Assembly (NCBI GenBank): GCA_963666505.2
Contig: CAXXXL010000003.1
Location: 434,001-498,000, forward strand
DNA from: JABGQS01 sp963666505
Lineage (GTDB): Bacteria > Bacillota > Clostridia > Christensenellales > SZUA-584
Reading direction: 5' to 3'
Length of the DNA: 64,000 nt
The position numbers and the translations under genes are program-made. This document shows, one piece after another, positions 22,193 to 30,616 of this stretch. The first letter of the stretch is position 1, and the number at the start of each line of letters is the position of its first letter. Below the pieces are notes generated by a model that was not told where the DNA came from, did no database searches, and saw nothing but the letters and a program-made list of their open reading frames with translations.

Positions 22193-25100
22193 TCAGTTTA
22201 TATTTACCTTACCACCGTCACCAAGGCATATGAACCCGGCCCAGTAGTAAGGCGCCTTGTACGGCTTGTCGCTACCCTTATTCGCATCAACTGCCCAACC
22301 GTCTTCTTTAAACTCTGCTCTTGTGCTTTCCCTGACATACCGCTTAGCTTCCTGCAATGATTCATCTATACGCTTACCTGAGAGTATGCCTTTGTACATA
22401 TTATCCATTAAAATGCTGGTAGCAAGGTCGTCAACGCTCCACAGCGATATGATTAGTGTCTTTACACCAGCAAGCATAAATGCTCTCTGAAGTCCCCAGA
22501 TCCCATCACCATTGTGCACATCGCCCAGGGCTGTTTGGCAGGCACTGAGTACGATAAGATCTGTTCCTGTTAAATCAAGCTCCAGTATATCACGACCGGT
22601 CAGAAGCACCTTCTCAGCCTCTTCAGGGCCTTCCATTGCACGGTTGGCTCTGAACAAGGCCAGCCCGCATCTTCTGTATGGATCCTGTAAGCTCATTAGC
22701 TGCTGTTCGAACGGATGCAGGTTCAGCGTTTCAAGCCTGACTTCCTTTTCCTCGTTCTCATAAAAGAACCCGTGGGTCGATATGTGCCATATTCGGGGCC
22801 TGCTTATTTTCATTACGTTTTCTTTTCTGAAGTCCGCCTGGACAAGGTACTTGTCTTCACCTTTGGCCCTGGCGTTTAGCAGTTCCTCTATCCTCTCGCA
22901 TTCCGGACCCGAATACTTCAAATCACTCATCGGGAAGCCTGCCCTGCTGTTATTATTGTTATCCTTGTAAGTGCCCTGTGCTTCACCGCATACCGGGTTA
23001 CCTGATACGATATCATCACTGTTCTTTGTTTGCGACAGTCCTATCCATTCCCCGTCAGTTCCGCTTGTCAGGTACCGTATTTGTTTATCAGGTATTATGA
23101 GCTCAAACGGCAGCTTTGTAAGCTCGCCGTCTGCGCAGATTGTTATACGAGAAGCATCTTTTAATTCGGGAACTTTCTTTAGCAGAGGTTGAAATATCGA
23201 TGAGTGCAAGTTCCTTTCAATTTCCTTAATATTATCGCCATTGCTGGCAAGCTCTTTTCGAAACTCATTAATTGCATTGTCTATGCCTTCAGCTTCACCT
23301 AAGAATACTATTTCCCCTTCTTTCTCCTTACTCGGTTTATATACCAGTGCACAGTACTTCGGCGTCCTATCTACAGATGCGTAGTCATTATAACTGCAGA
23401 AATCAAGTATAATCTCATCTTCCTGATGAAATCCGGAGGGAATAACCTTTCTTTTAAATCCTGTACCTTTCCTTGCTCGATTCAAGACTGTACTCTCGAT
23501 AAGGAAATACTCCCTGCGTTTCTCTTCCTCTTTACTTAGCAGTCCCTGATTTTGAGCTTCCTTGGTCCTTTTCTTGTTAGCCTGGATCTCGCTTAACTTT
23601 TTTTCGAGTAATTCCAGTTTTTCTTTTTCTGTCTCGTCAGCAAGTTTATCAATGATATTATCTCTGAATCTCGAAATGTGCAATTCGCTTGTTTTTCTTT
23701 CTGCAAGAAGTTCTATTGCATGAGGATCTTTCTTTTTTAAAGAGTCTAGCAGAGAAATTAGCAACTGATAATATATTGATAGTTCAATGCTTGTTGAATG
23801 TATTGATTCCCTGCTGGATGTTATGCTCATCTTTGATATAACATTTCTACATATTTCTACAATCTTTATCGCAAACTCGTAAGCTTTATTTATGTCATTA
23901 TTTTTTTTGTACAATAATATCAAATTCGATAACGGTGGAATATAATCCAAAGTGTTTTCTCCTGTTATATTTTTTCTTATCTCGAGGCAACTCAAGTAAG
24001 AGCTTTCCGCATCGGCCAATTCATCAATTTTACAATATACATTACCCAAGTTATTTAAAACGACCGCGTAATCCAGATTTTGCTTACTTACTAACCTTCC
24101 AATTATCTCAAGGCTATGCAGATATATAGCTTTAGCTTCGCTATATTTACCCAACCTATAATACACCCCAGCCAAACCTATTAGACCGTATGCATAAAGC
24201 ATTGTCGGTTCAATAGTCTTCAGTATTTTTATGCTGCGTTTATACATTACTTCAGCTTCACGTTGACGTCCAGAACCTGCATATACATCAGCTAATCCAA
24301 GCGATCCGGTTATGTAACCCGATGTTTCTTCGACGCCTAGCTTTTCTTGTATATCAAGACTGTGAAGATACATTGTTTCTGCCTCGCTTAATCTACCTAA
24401 GTCTTTGTATATATTGGCAAGATTGTTCAATATAGATACGTATCCAACAGACTCTTCGCCTGATATTTGTCTCTGTATATCAAGACTACGTACATAAGCA
24501 TTTTCTGCTTTGTCCATATTCCCAAGTCTCTTGTACACATTCGCCAAGTTATTAAGCCCGATTGCGTAATTCAAAGTTTTTTCACCTGTGATTTCTTTCT
24601 GTATACCAAGACTTTTAAGATATGCGGATTTTGCTTTAACAAGTTGATTAATGCTTGAGTACACATTAGCTATGCCATACAAGCCTGCGGCATAACCAAG
24701 CGTATTGCTGCAATTTAACTTTTTTTGTATTGCAAGGCTCTGTTGGTAAGAATCAATAGCATCGCTAAACTGTCCAACGCTTTCATAAACATTAGCCAAA
24801 TTATTTAACCCGGATGCATAATCATGTGTGTTCTTACCTTCTATCTGTTCAATCATCTTTATACTGCGTTTGTATGTACTCTCCGCATCGTCTAATTTGT
24901 CTAAGTTTACATATACATCAGCTAACCCATGCAGATTAGAGGCATATTCAATCGAATTTTCACCTAGTATCTGTTTAGTTATCTCGAGACTTTGCTGGTA
25001 AGTGTTTTCCGCTTCACTCATTCGTCCCATAAGTCTATATGCTTCAGCTAGAGTTTTTAGTAATATGTGAAGACTTCTAGCATATTCTTTAGTTTGAGTT

Positions 25101-25411
25101 TCTTCTATTTCTTCCTGAATCGATATACTCCTATGGCATAATTCCTCTGCTTCCTTGTACATTCTGGCACTGTTACACATATCCGCTGCCTTATTAAGTC
25201 TCTTTATTACATTTGTATTTTGAAGTTTTGAAATAACTTCAGCCAAGACTTTGCATATCGCAGCTTTCATCACATCATAGTCAGTATCGATCCCCTCTTC
25301 AAAAATCTGCTCTATACGCTCCAGTATTTCGTCAACAGAGTTATCGTCGGTTAATTTGCCCTTTGCCCATTCTATAAGCTCTTTTGCTCGTTTCTCAACT
25401 TCTTGTCTCAT
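22193..25411 (-). CDS. TPR-CHAT protein 2
   Basis: The start is at ATG 25411 (MRQEVEKRAKELIEW) after AAGGAG; an ATG six codons upstream overlaps the ribosome site. The protein has 1072 residues. The N-terminal 80 residues resemble those of CHAT 1. TPRs cover about 90-540 and are diverged from one another, unlike the near-identical array of CHAT 1. A charged helical linker precedes the CHAT domain, with His880 (IWHISTHGFF) and Cys958 (VLSACQTALGD). From about KDASRITICADGELTKLPFE to the end it is nearly identical to CHAT 1, also at DNA level. It has its own extended -10 promoter and is followed by 149-residue gene A. Confidence 0.9.
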   Translation of the reverse strand: MRQEVEKRAKELIEWAKGKLTDDNSVDEILERIEQIFEEGIDTDYDVMKAAICKVLAEVISKLQNTNVIKRLNKAADMCNSARMYKEAEELCHRSISIQEEIEETQTKEYARSLHILLKTLAEAYRLMGRMSEAENTYQQSLEITKQILGENSIEYASNLHGLADVYVNLDKLDDAESTYKRSIKMIEQIEGKNTHDYASGLNNLANVYESVGQFSDAIDSYQQSLAIQKKLNCSNTLGYAAGLYGIANVYSSINQLVKAKSAYLKSLGIQKEITGEKTLNYAIGLNNLANVYKRLGNMDKAENAYVRSLDIQRQISGEESVGYVSILNNLANIYKDLGRLSEAETMYLHSLDIQEKLGVEETSGYITGSLGLADVYAGSGRQREAEVMYKRSIKILKTIEPTMLYAYGLIGLAGVYYRLGKYSEAKAIYLHSLEIIGRLVSKQNLDYAVVLNNLGNVYCKIDELADAESSYLSCLEIRKNITGENTLDYIPPLSNLILLYKKNNDINKAYEFAIKIVEICRNVISKMSITSSRESIHSTSIELSIYYQLLISLLDSLKKKDPHAIELLAERKTSELHISRFRDNIIDKLADETEKEKLELLEKKLSEIQANKKRTKEAQNQGLLSKEEEKRREYFLIESTVLNRARKGTGFKRKVIPSGFHQEDEIILDFCSYNDYASVDRTPKYCALVYKPSKEKEGEIVFLGEAEGIDNAINEFRKELASNGDNIKEIERNLHSSIFQPLLKKVPELKDASRITICADGELTKLPFELIIPDKQIRYLTSGTDGEWIGLSQTKNSDDIVSGNPVCGEAQGTYKDNNNNSRAGFPMSDLKYSGPECERIEELLNARAKGEDKYLVQADFRKENVMKISRPRIWHISTHGFFYENEEKEVRLETLNLHPFEQQLMSLQDPYRRCGLALFRANRAMEGPEEAEKVLLTGRDILELDLTGTDLIVLSACQTALGDVHNGDGIWGLQRAFMLAGVKTLIISLWSVDDLATSILMDNMYKGILSGKRIDESLQEAKRYVRESTRAEFKEDGWAVDANKGSDKPYKAPYYWAGFICLGDGGKVNIN

Positions 25412-25481
25412 TGTTTTCTCCTTATTCATAAACGTTATTAATGTGAAAACTCTTAGTTATTGAAAGTGTAAGGCCAGTCAT

Positions 25482-25490
25482 ATTATACCA
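25482..25490 (-). promoter_or_regulatory. Extended -10 promoter of CHAT 2
   Basis: Minus strand TGGTATAAT (25490-25482), with no good -35, about 70 bp before the start. The surrounding CATG-G-TATAATATG matches the corresponding site of CHAT 3. Confidence 0.5.
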
Positions 25491-25541
25491 TGCACCAGCC
25501 TCACATTCCATCGCTCTAATTACAAAAACATTACAGTTTTT

Positions 25542-25646
25542 TTACCTTCTGTATCCACAGACATGACAACATCTGTTGTTGTCAGAGTTGGATGCACCGC
25601 ATCTCGGGCATACCCAGCTTAAACATCTTATTATCATTCCAAGCAT
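25542..25646 (-). CDS. 34-residue zinc-ribbon microprotein
   Basis: The ATG at 25646 follows a full GGAGGTGAG ribosome site with 4-nt spacing. The product (MLGMIIRCLSW, then CPRCGASNSDNNRCCHVCGY and RR) has a CPxC...CxxC zinc ribbon and a basic end. It lies between the MORN gene and CHAT 2. A decayed copy with two lost Cys codons and a stop sits at the same place before CHAT 3, which shows that it belongs to the duplicated unit. Too short for usual gene calling. Function unknown. Confidence 0.65.
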   Translation of the reverse strand: MLGMIIRCLSWVCPRCGASNSDNNRCCHVCGYRR

Positions 25647-25732
25647 TTTCTCACCTCCCGTTGCCATATTTGCTCTTGCTATATTAATCACTTCCAACTC
25701 CTGATAACTAAAAAACGGTCATAACTGCATGT

Positions 25733-26857
25733 TCATTCCGGTACCCCAAAAGCTTTGACATCATTTGTGATGTCCTGTAGGCTCATAACACCTGTCCTGA
25801 CAAGGTTAGTTAAATACCGCAGCTGATATTCGCTCTTCAGACCGAATCCAAGATTATCACTGAAGATCTGCATGATATCTTTCCTTGTGTCTATTTCATC
25901 AAATCCTTCGATAGTATGGTCTTCTAAATATTTTCTGTGGCATTCGAGCAGGTCGTTCATATCATTCCACGCTCTGCCCGCATCCGCAAGCCAGCTCTGA
26001 ACTGCCGCAGCGTCATAGTGATACCCTGTCTCGAGATAAGAAGCAATTATAACCTGCTTTGCGTATTCCTGATTCTCGTTTATATCTTTTTTGCCGATAA
26101 ACTCATTGTTTTCCCAAAGCCCTTCTCTTATCGATCCATCGGGTAGTATCTCTTTGCCGTACCCATCTCTTGCGCCCGGGTTCTCGGTATCAAAGAAACC
26201 AATATATTTGATCCCATTGGGCCAGATGCAGATGCCATAGTAATGTTCATCAGCAACCCATACTCCGTCAAAAGTAGCGCCGTCGGCATAATATATCTTC
26301 CCGTATCCTTGTTTTACATTATCCTCAAATTGCCCGACATAATATAGGTTGCCATCAGAATAAGTAATTCGGCCATATCCGCAGAGCATATCTGCTTTTG
26401 TCTGCCCAGTATAAGTTGAGCCGTTCACGACCCAGTTAATTACGCCAAAGCCATACATCATATTGTTGAGATCAACTTTACCCTCCCATGTCGTTCCGTC
26501 AGCCCATACCTTACCGTATACCTCTGCAGGCTCTTCCGATTGAACAACAATTTCGTTTGAAGCAGAAGATATAGTTGAAGTTAAAGCCACTTTGTTCATT
26601 TCATAGTTAACAATAGCTGTTTGAACTTCTGCCTCATCAGTGTCCTCGTTATTTTTTAGCAATCCCGGAATAAACACACCGGCTAAAGCTGCTATAACGA
26701 CTGCTGCTGCAATCAATACGACCTTTTTGACATTTACCTTTTCAATGTGAGCTAAACCTTCCGCATCCCCGCAAACGGGGCAGGCAGCTGCTGTTCCGGC
26801 CTTCATAATATCGTACTCTGTGCACGATATGTTTTTACAAACGTAATATCTTTTCAT
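25733..26857 (-). CDS. Zinc-ribbon, membrane-anchored MORN-repeat protein
   Basis: The start is at ATG 26857 (MKRYYVCKN), 10 nt after AAAGGA. The protein has 374 residues. A zinc ribbon (CKNISC...CPVCGD, about 6-35), one TM helix (about 45-67, VVLIAAAVVIAALAGVFI), a linker, then six or so MORN repeats (about 115-265; GYGRITYSDGNLYYVGQF, GYGKIYYADGATFDGVW) and a helical C-terminal domain. MORN repeats bind lipids or proteins; here they would face outward if the zinc ribbon is cytoplasmic. Its layout matches the RCC1 protein at the right end of the window. A motif copy lies 49 bp upstream. Confidence 0.8.
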   Translation of the reverse strand: MKRYYVCKNISCTEYDIMKAGTAAACPVCGDAEGLAHIEKVNVKKVVLIAAAVVIAALAGVFIPGLLKNNEDTDEAEVQTAIVNYEMNKVALTSTISSASNEIVVQSEEPAEVYGKVWADGTTWEGKVDLNNMMYGFGVINWVVNGSTYTGQTKADMLCGYGRITYSDGNLYYVGQFEDNVKQGYGKIYYADGATFDGVWVADEHYYGICIWPNGIKYIGFFDTENPGARDGYGKEILPDGSIREGLWENNEFIGKKDINENQEYAKQVIIASYLETGYHYDAAAVQSWLADAGRAWNDMNDLLECHRKYLEDHTIEGFDEIDTRKDIMQIFSDNLGFGLKSEYQLRYLTNLVRTGVMSLQDITNDVKAFGVPE

Positions 26858-26905
26858 ACGATTCTGTTTCCTTTCAATGTGATACATTTTTATTATTCTA
26901 TATTT

Positions 26906-26934
26906 AAATACCGGTAAACTCAGTATTTATCGCA
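26906..26934 (-). promoter_or_regulatory. TGCGAKA-N16-GTATTT motif upstream of the MORN gene
   Basis: Minus strand TGCGATA (26934-26928), 16 nt, GTATTT (26911-26906) followed by AAATATA. Much of the spacer matches the PP2C copy. Confidence 0.8.
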
Positions 26935-26967
26935 CCTGAATATTGTTTTTATTACTGAGCTGTGTTT

Positions 26968-27417
26968 TCAGAAAACACAGCTCAGCCGCTCAGCGTCCGG
27001 ATAGCACTTGATGTAATGCTTGGGATTACGTATGCTGACTTTACCGTTAAACATCCTCCGACTATTTTCTGATTCGTCAGAATCAAGCAGTTCGTCGTTC
27101 TTATACCTTTCGTCCACGACCTGCTCTTCTATATCGAACAACAGCTCTCTTTGGTCCTGAACTGAATGGCAATGGAAATACGGATCATGTCTGTTTTTCT
27201 GTTTCAGGGCCCGGTACTCTTCCAAAGAGATGGGTTCCACGCTTAATACGGCATATTTGTTGTGATGTTTTACGCGCGGAGTGTTGCGGGCGATCAAAGC
27301 TGCTTCTCTGGAAGACTGCGCTCTGACAGCGAACGTTTTTGGCAAGTATCTGCGATTTCCGACATGTCCGCACTTGGCGGTCGCCGCCCAGTAACTATTT
27401 ATTGATTGTGTATTCAT
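26968..27417 (-). CDS. 149-residue protein of unknown family, copy B (partner of CHAT 3)
   Basis: It is a paralogue of the product at 21590-22039, with the same length and the same CGHVGNRRY, NTPRVKHHNK, PYFHCHSVQDQRELL and YPDAERLSC blocks. Differences cluster at about residues 115-135 (KNDELLDSDESENSRRMF), a stretch that might be a specificity or cleavage segment. It begins with ATG after AAGGAG, 39 bp after a motif copy, and lies 148 bp beyond the end of CHAT 3. It was duplicated together with the CHAT gene, which argues for a joint function. Confidence 0.75.
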   Translation of the reverse strand: MNTQSINSYWAATAKCGHVGNRRYLPKTFAVRAQSSREAALIARNTPRVKHHNKYAVLSVEPISLEEYRALKQKNRHDPYFHCHSVQDQRELLFDIEEQVVDERYKNDELLDSDESENSRRMFNGKVSIRNPKHYIKCYPDAERLSCVF

Positions 27418-27455
27418 ATAGGGTATCTCCTTTTTGATATTTTCTGTACACTACA

Positions 27456-27484
27456 AAATACAGCTGTTTATTGAAAATCTCGCA
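27456..27484 (-). promoter_or_regulatory. TGCGAKA-N16-GTATTT motif upstream of 149-residue gene B
   Basis: Minus strand TGCGAGA (27484-27478), 16 nt, GTATTT (27461-27456) followed by TGTAGTGTA. Confidence 0.8.
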
Positions 27485-27564
27485 CCCCGTGTTAAAAAAA
27501 TGTATAAAAAAACTGCAGTCTGTTTCAACTGCAGCTTTTACCTGCCTTTTATTTTATTCAATCC

Positions 27565-30378
27565 TTAGTGTATATTAACCTTTCCTCCGTCACCGAGGCA
27601 TATGAATCCCGCCCAGTAGTAAGGCGCTTCGTACGGTTTGGCACTATCTTTGTTTGCATCAACTATCCAATTGTCCTTTTTAAATTCTTCTCTAGTGCTT
27701 TCCCTGACATACCGCTTGGCTTCCTGCAGCGACTCGTCTATGCGCCTGCCTTCAAGAATGCCTTCGTACATCTTGACCATCAAAATTGTAGTGGCAAAAT
27801 CGTCACATTTGAATAGAGACATAATTAGGGTTTTGCAGCCAGAAAGCATAAAAGATCTTTGCAAGCCGTAGACTCCCTCCCAGGTCCCGACGCAAATCTC
27901 GCCAATTCCAGTATCACAGGCGGATAGAGCAGCCAAGTCAGTTCCTGTTAAATCAAGCTCCAGGATATCACGACCGGTCAAAAGCACCTTCTCTGCTTCC
28001 TCAGGGCCTTCCATCGCACGGTTGGCTCTGAACAAGGCCAGCCCGCATCTTCTGTAAGGATCCTGTATTCTCATTAGCTTCTGTTCGAACGGATGCAGAT
28101 TTTGCGTTTCCAGCCAGTTTCCTCTTTCCTCGTTCTCGTAGAAAAACCCGTGGGTAGATATGTGCCATATCCGGGGCCTGCTTATTTTCATAACTTTTTC
28201 TTTTCTGAAGTCCGCCTGGACCAGGTACTTGTCTTCGCCTTTGGCTCTGGCATTGAGCAGTTTCTCTATTCTCTCGCATTCCATGCCCGAGTACGCTAAA
28301 TCTTTCATAGGAAAGCCTGCCCTGCTGTTATTATTGTTATCTTTGTAAGGCCCTTGTGCTTCCCCAACTACTGGGTTGCCGGATACGATGTCATCGCTGT
28401 TCTTTGTTTGCGACAGTCCTATCCATTCACCGTCAGTGCCGCTTGTCAGGTACCGTATTTGTTTGTCGGGTATTATTAGCTCAAACGGCAGTTTTGTAAG
28501 CTCTCCATCAGCACAGATCGTAATACGGGAAGCATCTTTTAATCCTGGTACCTTTTCAAGCAAGGGTTTGTATATAAGTGAATACAAGCAATCCTCTGCA
28601 TCTTTCAACTCTTTATTTTTACGGGAGATCTCTTTGCCCTTATGATCTTTCTTTTCCTGTTCCTCGTTTTCATACAGCAGCTTATCACGAAGGTCTTTGA
28701 TGGTACTGTCTATGTCTTCCGCATCTCCGAGGAATATTATATCACCGTCTTTCTCCTGGCCCGGCTTATATGCAATTACACAGTACTTCGGTGTTCTATC
28801 ATCAGATGTGTAGTTTTTATACCAGCAGTAATCCAGCACGATTTCGTATTCCTGATAGAACCCGGGCGGCACAAGTTTACCTTCAAACCCAGCGTCTTTT
28901 CTTGCTCGTTTTATTATCTCTGATTCCAATAAATAATATGCATTTTTTAATTCGATTAGGCAAGTTGTTCCTTCTTTACTTCCTGTTTTAATTATTGAGT
29001 TGATATTCTCTTTTATGAATTTTAGTTTTCTATATTCATCTTCATTACAATATTCTTCTACAATATTATCTCGAAATCTTGATGAGTACAATTCACCGGT
29101 TTTCCTATGTACTATACTTAAAACACACTTCTTATAAATAATATTATCTTCAGTATTGCTTGGAATAATTGAAAGTAGTAATTCGTAAGTATTTAGAAGT
29201 AATTTGCGAATTGATAAAAAAGATTCTCTGCTTATTTCGAAGAAAAGTTTTTTAAGAAAATCATTACATATTTCTGCTGCTGCTAAACATTTCTGAATTG
29301 CCAATTCTTTTTTCTTTTGTTTGTAGTATATATTTGCCATGAGAGTGTAACTTTTGGCTAAACTGATGCTATTTATTTCTAGATTCTTTTCTAACATATC
29401 AACGCAACTCATAAGAAAAAATTTAGCTAACCGCAATTTACCCTTTTCAAATAAAGAATATGCAAGCAGATATGCCCTGTCTGCAAAGCCCTTTGAATCA
29501 GAGCCCATTATTTTTATTTGTTTATATACAGCGATCTCACCATTAAAATAAAACTCTGTTTTTTTACCAATATTATAATGAGTTTTAGCCAACTCTTCAG
29601 TTGCAGCTATATATTCGATTGACTTTTCCAAGTTTTGCTTTTTTAATATGGCTTTACACTTTAATAAATATTTTTCTGCATCATTATACTCCTTTTTAAT
29701 GTTACATATTCTTCCACAGTTCGAACAAATAACTGCATAGTCAAAAGTGTCATTAATGGATAACATATCTAAGATTTCAAGGGCATGTTCATACATTTCC
29801 ACTGCTTCGTCATATCTATGAATAACGTAATATAAATTTGCGCAGTTGTTTAAATAGACGGCATAATCGTAGCCATTTTTATCTTTACATAAATTTAAGG
29901 TTTGCAGAAAACTCTTTTCTGATTCACTAAATTTCTCCTGTCCTAACAAAGATAGTGCTAAATAATTAATTGATAGAATATAATTATCATAATATAGTCC
30001 TTCTGTATTTAGCTGCTGGCCTTCAAATATCCTAATACTCTCTTTTGCTTTTTCATGGGCAATAGTATATTTGTTAGTATCTATATATATTTTTGCCAAG
30101 GTACCTAAAGTTATTGCATATATAGGGTTTGAAAATTTTGTATTTCTTGAATATTCAAGTGCATTAATAGCGTTTTCTTCTGCTTCTATATAATCTCCCA
30201 ATATCATTTGAACTTTTGAAATACGAGATAATATATTTGCTTGTAGTTCTTTAGATTGAGATAACATTCTTGTTTTTAATAACGCATTTTTGTATATTGC
30301 CGCAGCTTTTTTGTACATACCTAATTCTTCACATGCTTTTCCAGTTTCTAATATTGATGCAACATCTCCTTTTTCCAT
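27565..30378 (-). CDS. TPR-CHAT protein 3
   Basis: The protein has 937 residues, with ATG after GGAGAAAAGCT. The N-terminal 450 residues are strongly diverged TPR-like helices, AT-rich in DNA and unlike CHAT 1 and 2 (ELGMYKKAAAIYKNAL, YDEAVEMYEHALEIL). The CHAT domain has His743 (IWHISTHGFF) and Cys821 (ALSACDTGIGE). Most of it is nearly identical to the other two, but the segment after the Cys (GIGEICVGTWEGVYGLQRSF and on to KCDD) differs, as if a piece had been exchanged. It has an extended -10 promoter and is followed by 149-residue gene B. Confidence 0.9.
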   Translation of the reverse strand: MEKGDVASILETGKACEELGMYKKAAAIYKNALLKTRMLSQSKELQANILSRISKVQMILGDYIEAEENAINALEYSRNTKFSNPIYAITLGTLAKIYIDTNKYTIAHEKAKESIRIFEGQQLNTEGLYYDNYILSINYLALSLLGQEKFSESEKSFLQTLNLCKDKNGYDYAVYLNNCANLYYVIHRYDEAVEMYEHALEILDMLSINDTFDYAVICSNCGRICNIKKEYNDAEKYLLKCKAILKKQNLEKSIEYIAATEELAKTHYNIGKKTEFYFNGEIAVYKQIKIMGSDSKGFADRAYLLAYSLFEKGKLRLAKFFLMSCVDMLEKNLEINSISLAKSYTLMANIYYKQKKKELAIQKCLAAAEICNDFLKKLFFEISRESFLSIRKLLLNTYELLLSIIPSNTEDNIIYKKCVLSIVHRKTGELYSSRFRDNIVEEYCNEDEYRKLKFIKENINSIIKTGSKEGTTCLIELKNAYYLLESEIIKRARKDAGFEGKLVPPGFYQEYEIVLDYCWYKNYTSDDRTPKYCVIAYKPGQEKDGDIIFLGDAEDIDSTIKDLRDKLLYENEEQEKKDHKGKEISRKNKELKDAEDCLYSLIYKPLLEKVPGLKDASRITICADGELTKLPFELIIPDKQIRYLTSGTDGEWIGLSQTKNSDDIVSGNPVVGEAQGPYKDNNNNSRAGFPMKDLAYSGMECERIEKLLNARAKGEDKYLVQADFRKEKVMKISRPRIWHISTHGFFYENEERGNWLETQNLHPFEQKLMRIQDPYRRCGLALFRANRAMEGPEEAEKVLLTGRDILELDLTGTDLAALSACDTGIGEICVGTWEGVYGLQRSFMLSGCKTLIMSLFKCDDFATTILMVKMYEGILEGRRIDESLQEAKRYVRESTREEFKKDNWIVDANKDSAKPYEAPYYWAGFICLGDGGKVNIH

Positions 30379-30454
30379 AGCTTTTCTCCAAGTATAGTTA
30401 TATTTTCAAGCTTATTTTCATCATCAGGTGTATTATGATTTGTAGTACAAAGCA

Positions 30455-30463
30455 TATTATATC
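30455..30463 (-). promoter_or_regulatory. Extended -10 promoter of CHAT 3
   Basis: Minus strand TGATATAAT (30463-30455), about 77 bp before the start, inside sequence related to the CHAT 2 promoter (CATG-A-TATAATATG). Confidence 0.5.
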
Positions 30464-30531
30464 ATGTACCAAGCCGGAGATGCATCTATTAAAATTTTAA
30501 CCATTGCTATTTTATTTCATATTAGTAAACA

Positions 30532-30596
30532 GGGCATCATCTTTTGTTATCAATGTTGGATGCATCGCATTCCGGATATAAAAAGTTTAAACATCT
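30532..30596 (-). pseudogene. Decayed copy of the zinc-ribbon microprotein
   Basis: The minus strand reads RCLNFLYPECDASNIDNKR and then a stop. The intact copy at 25542 reads RCLSWVCPRCGASNSDNNR followed by CCHVC. One Cys of the first pair is now Tyr, and a TGA replaces the codon before the second pair. It lies directly upstream of the CHAT 3 promoter. Confidence 0.6.
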
Positions 30597-30616
30597 GTCG
30601 TCTTGAGAATCCTTAT

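Noticed and set aside
22084..27484. Reading the TGCGAGA/GTATTT sites as part of simple duplication only
   Set aside because: The copies before the VWA, kinase, coiled-coil, FHA, PP2C and CbbX-like genes lie in unrelated sequence with different spacers, so common descent of the flanks does not explain the fixed gap.
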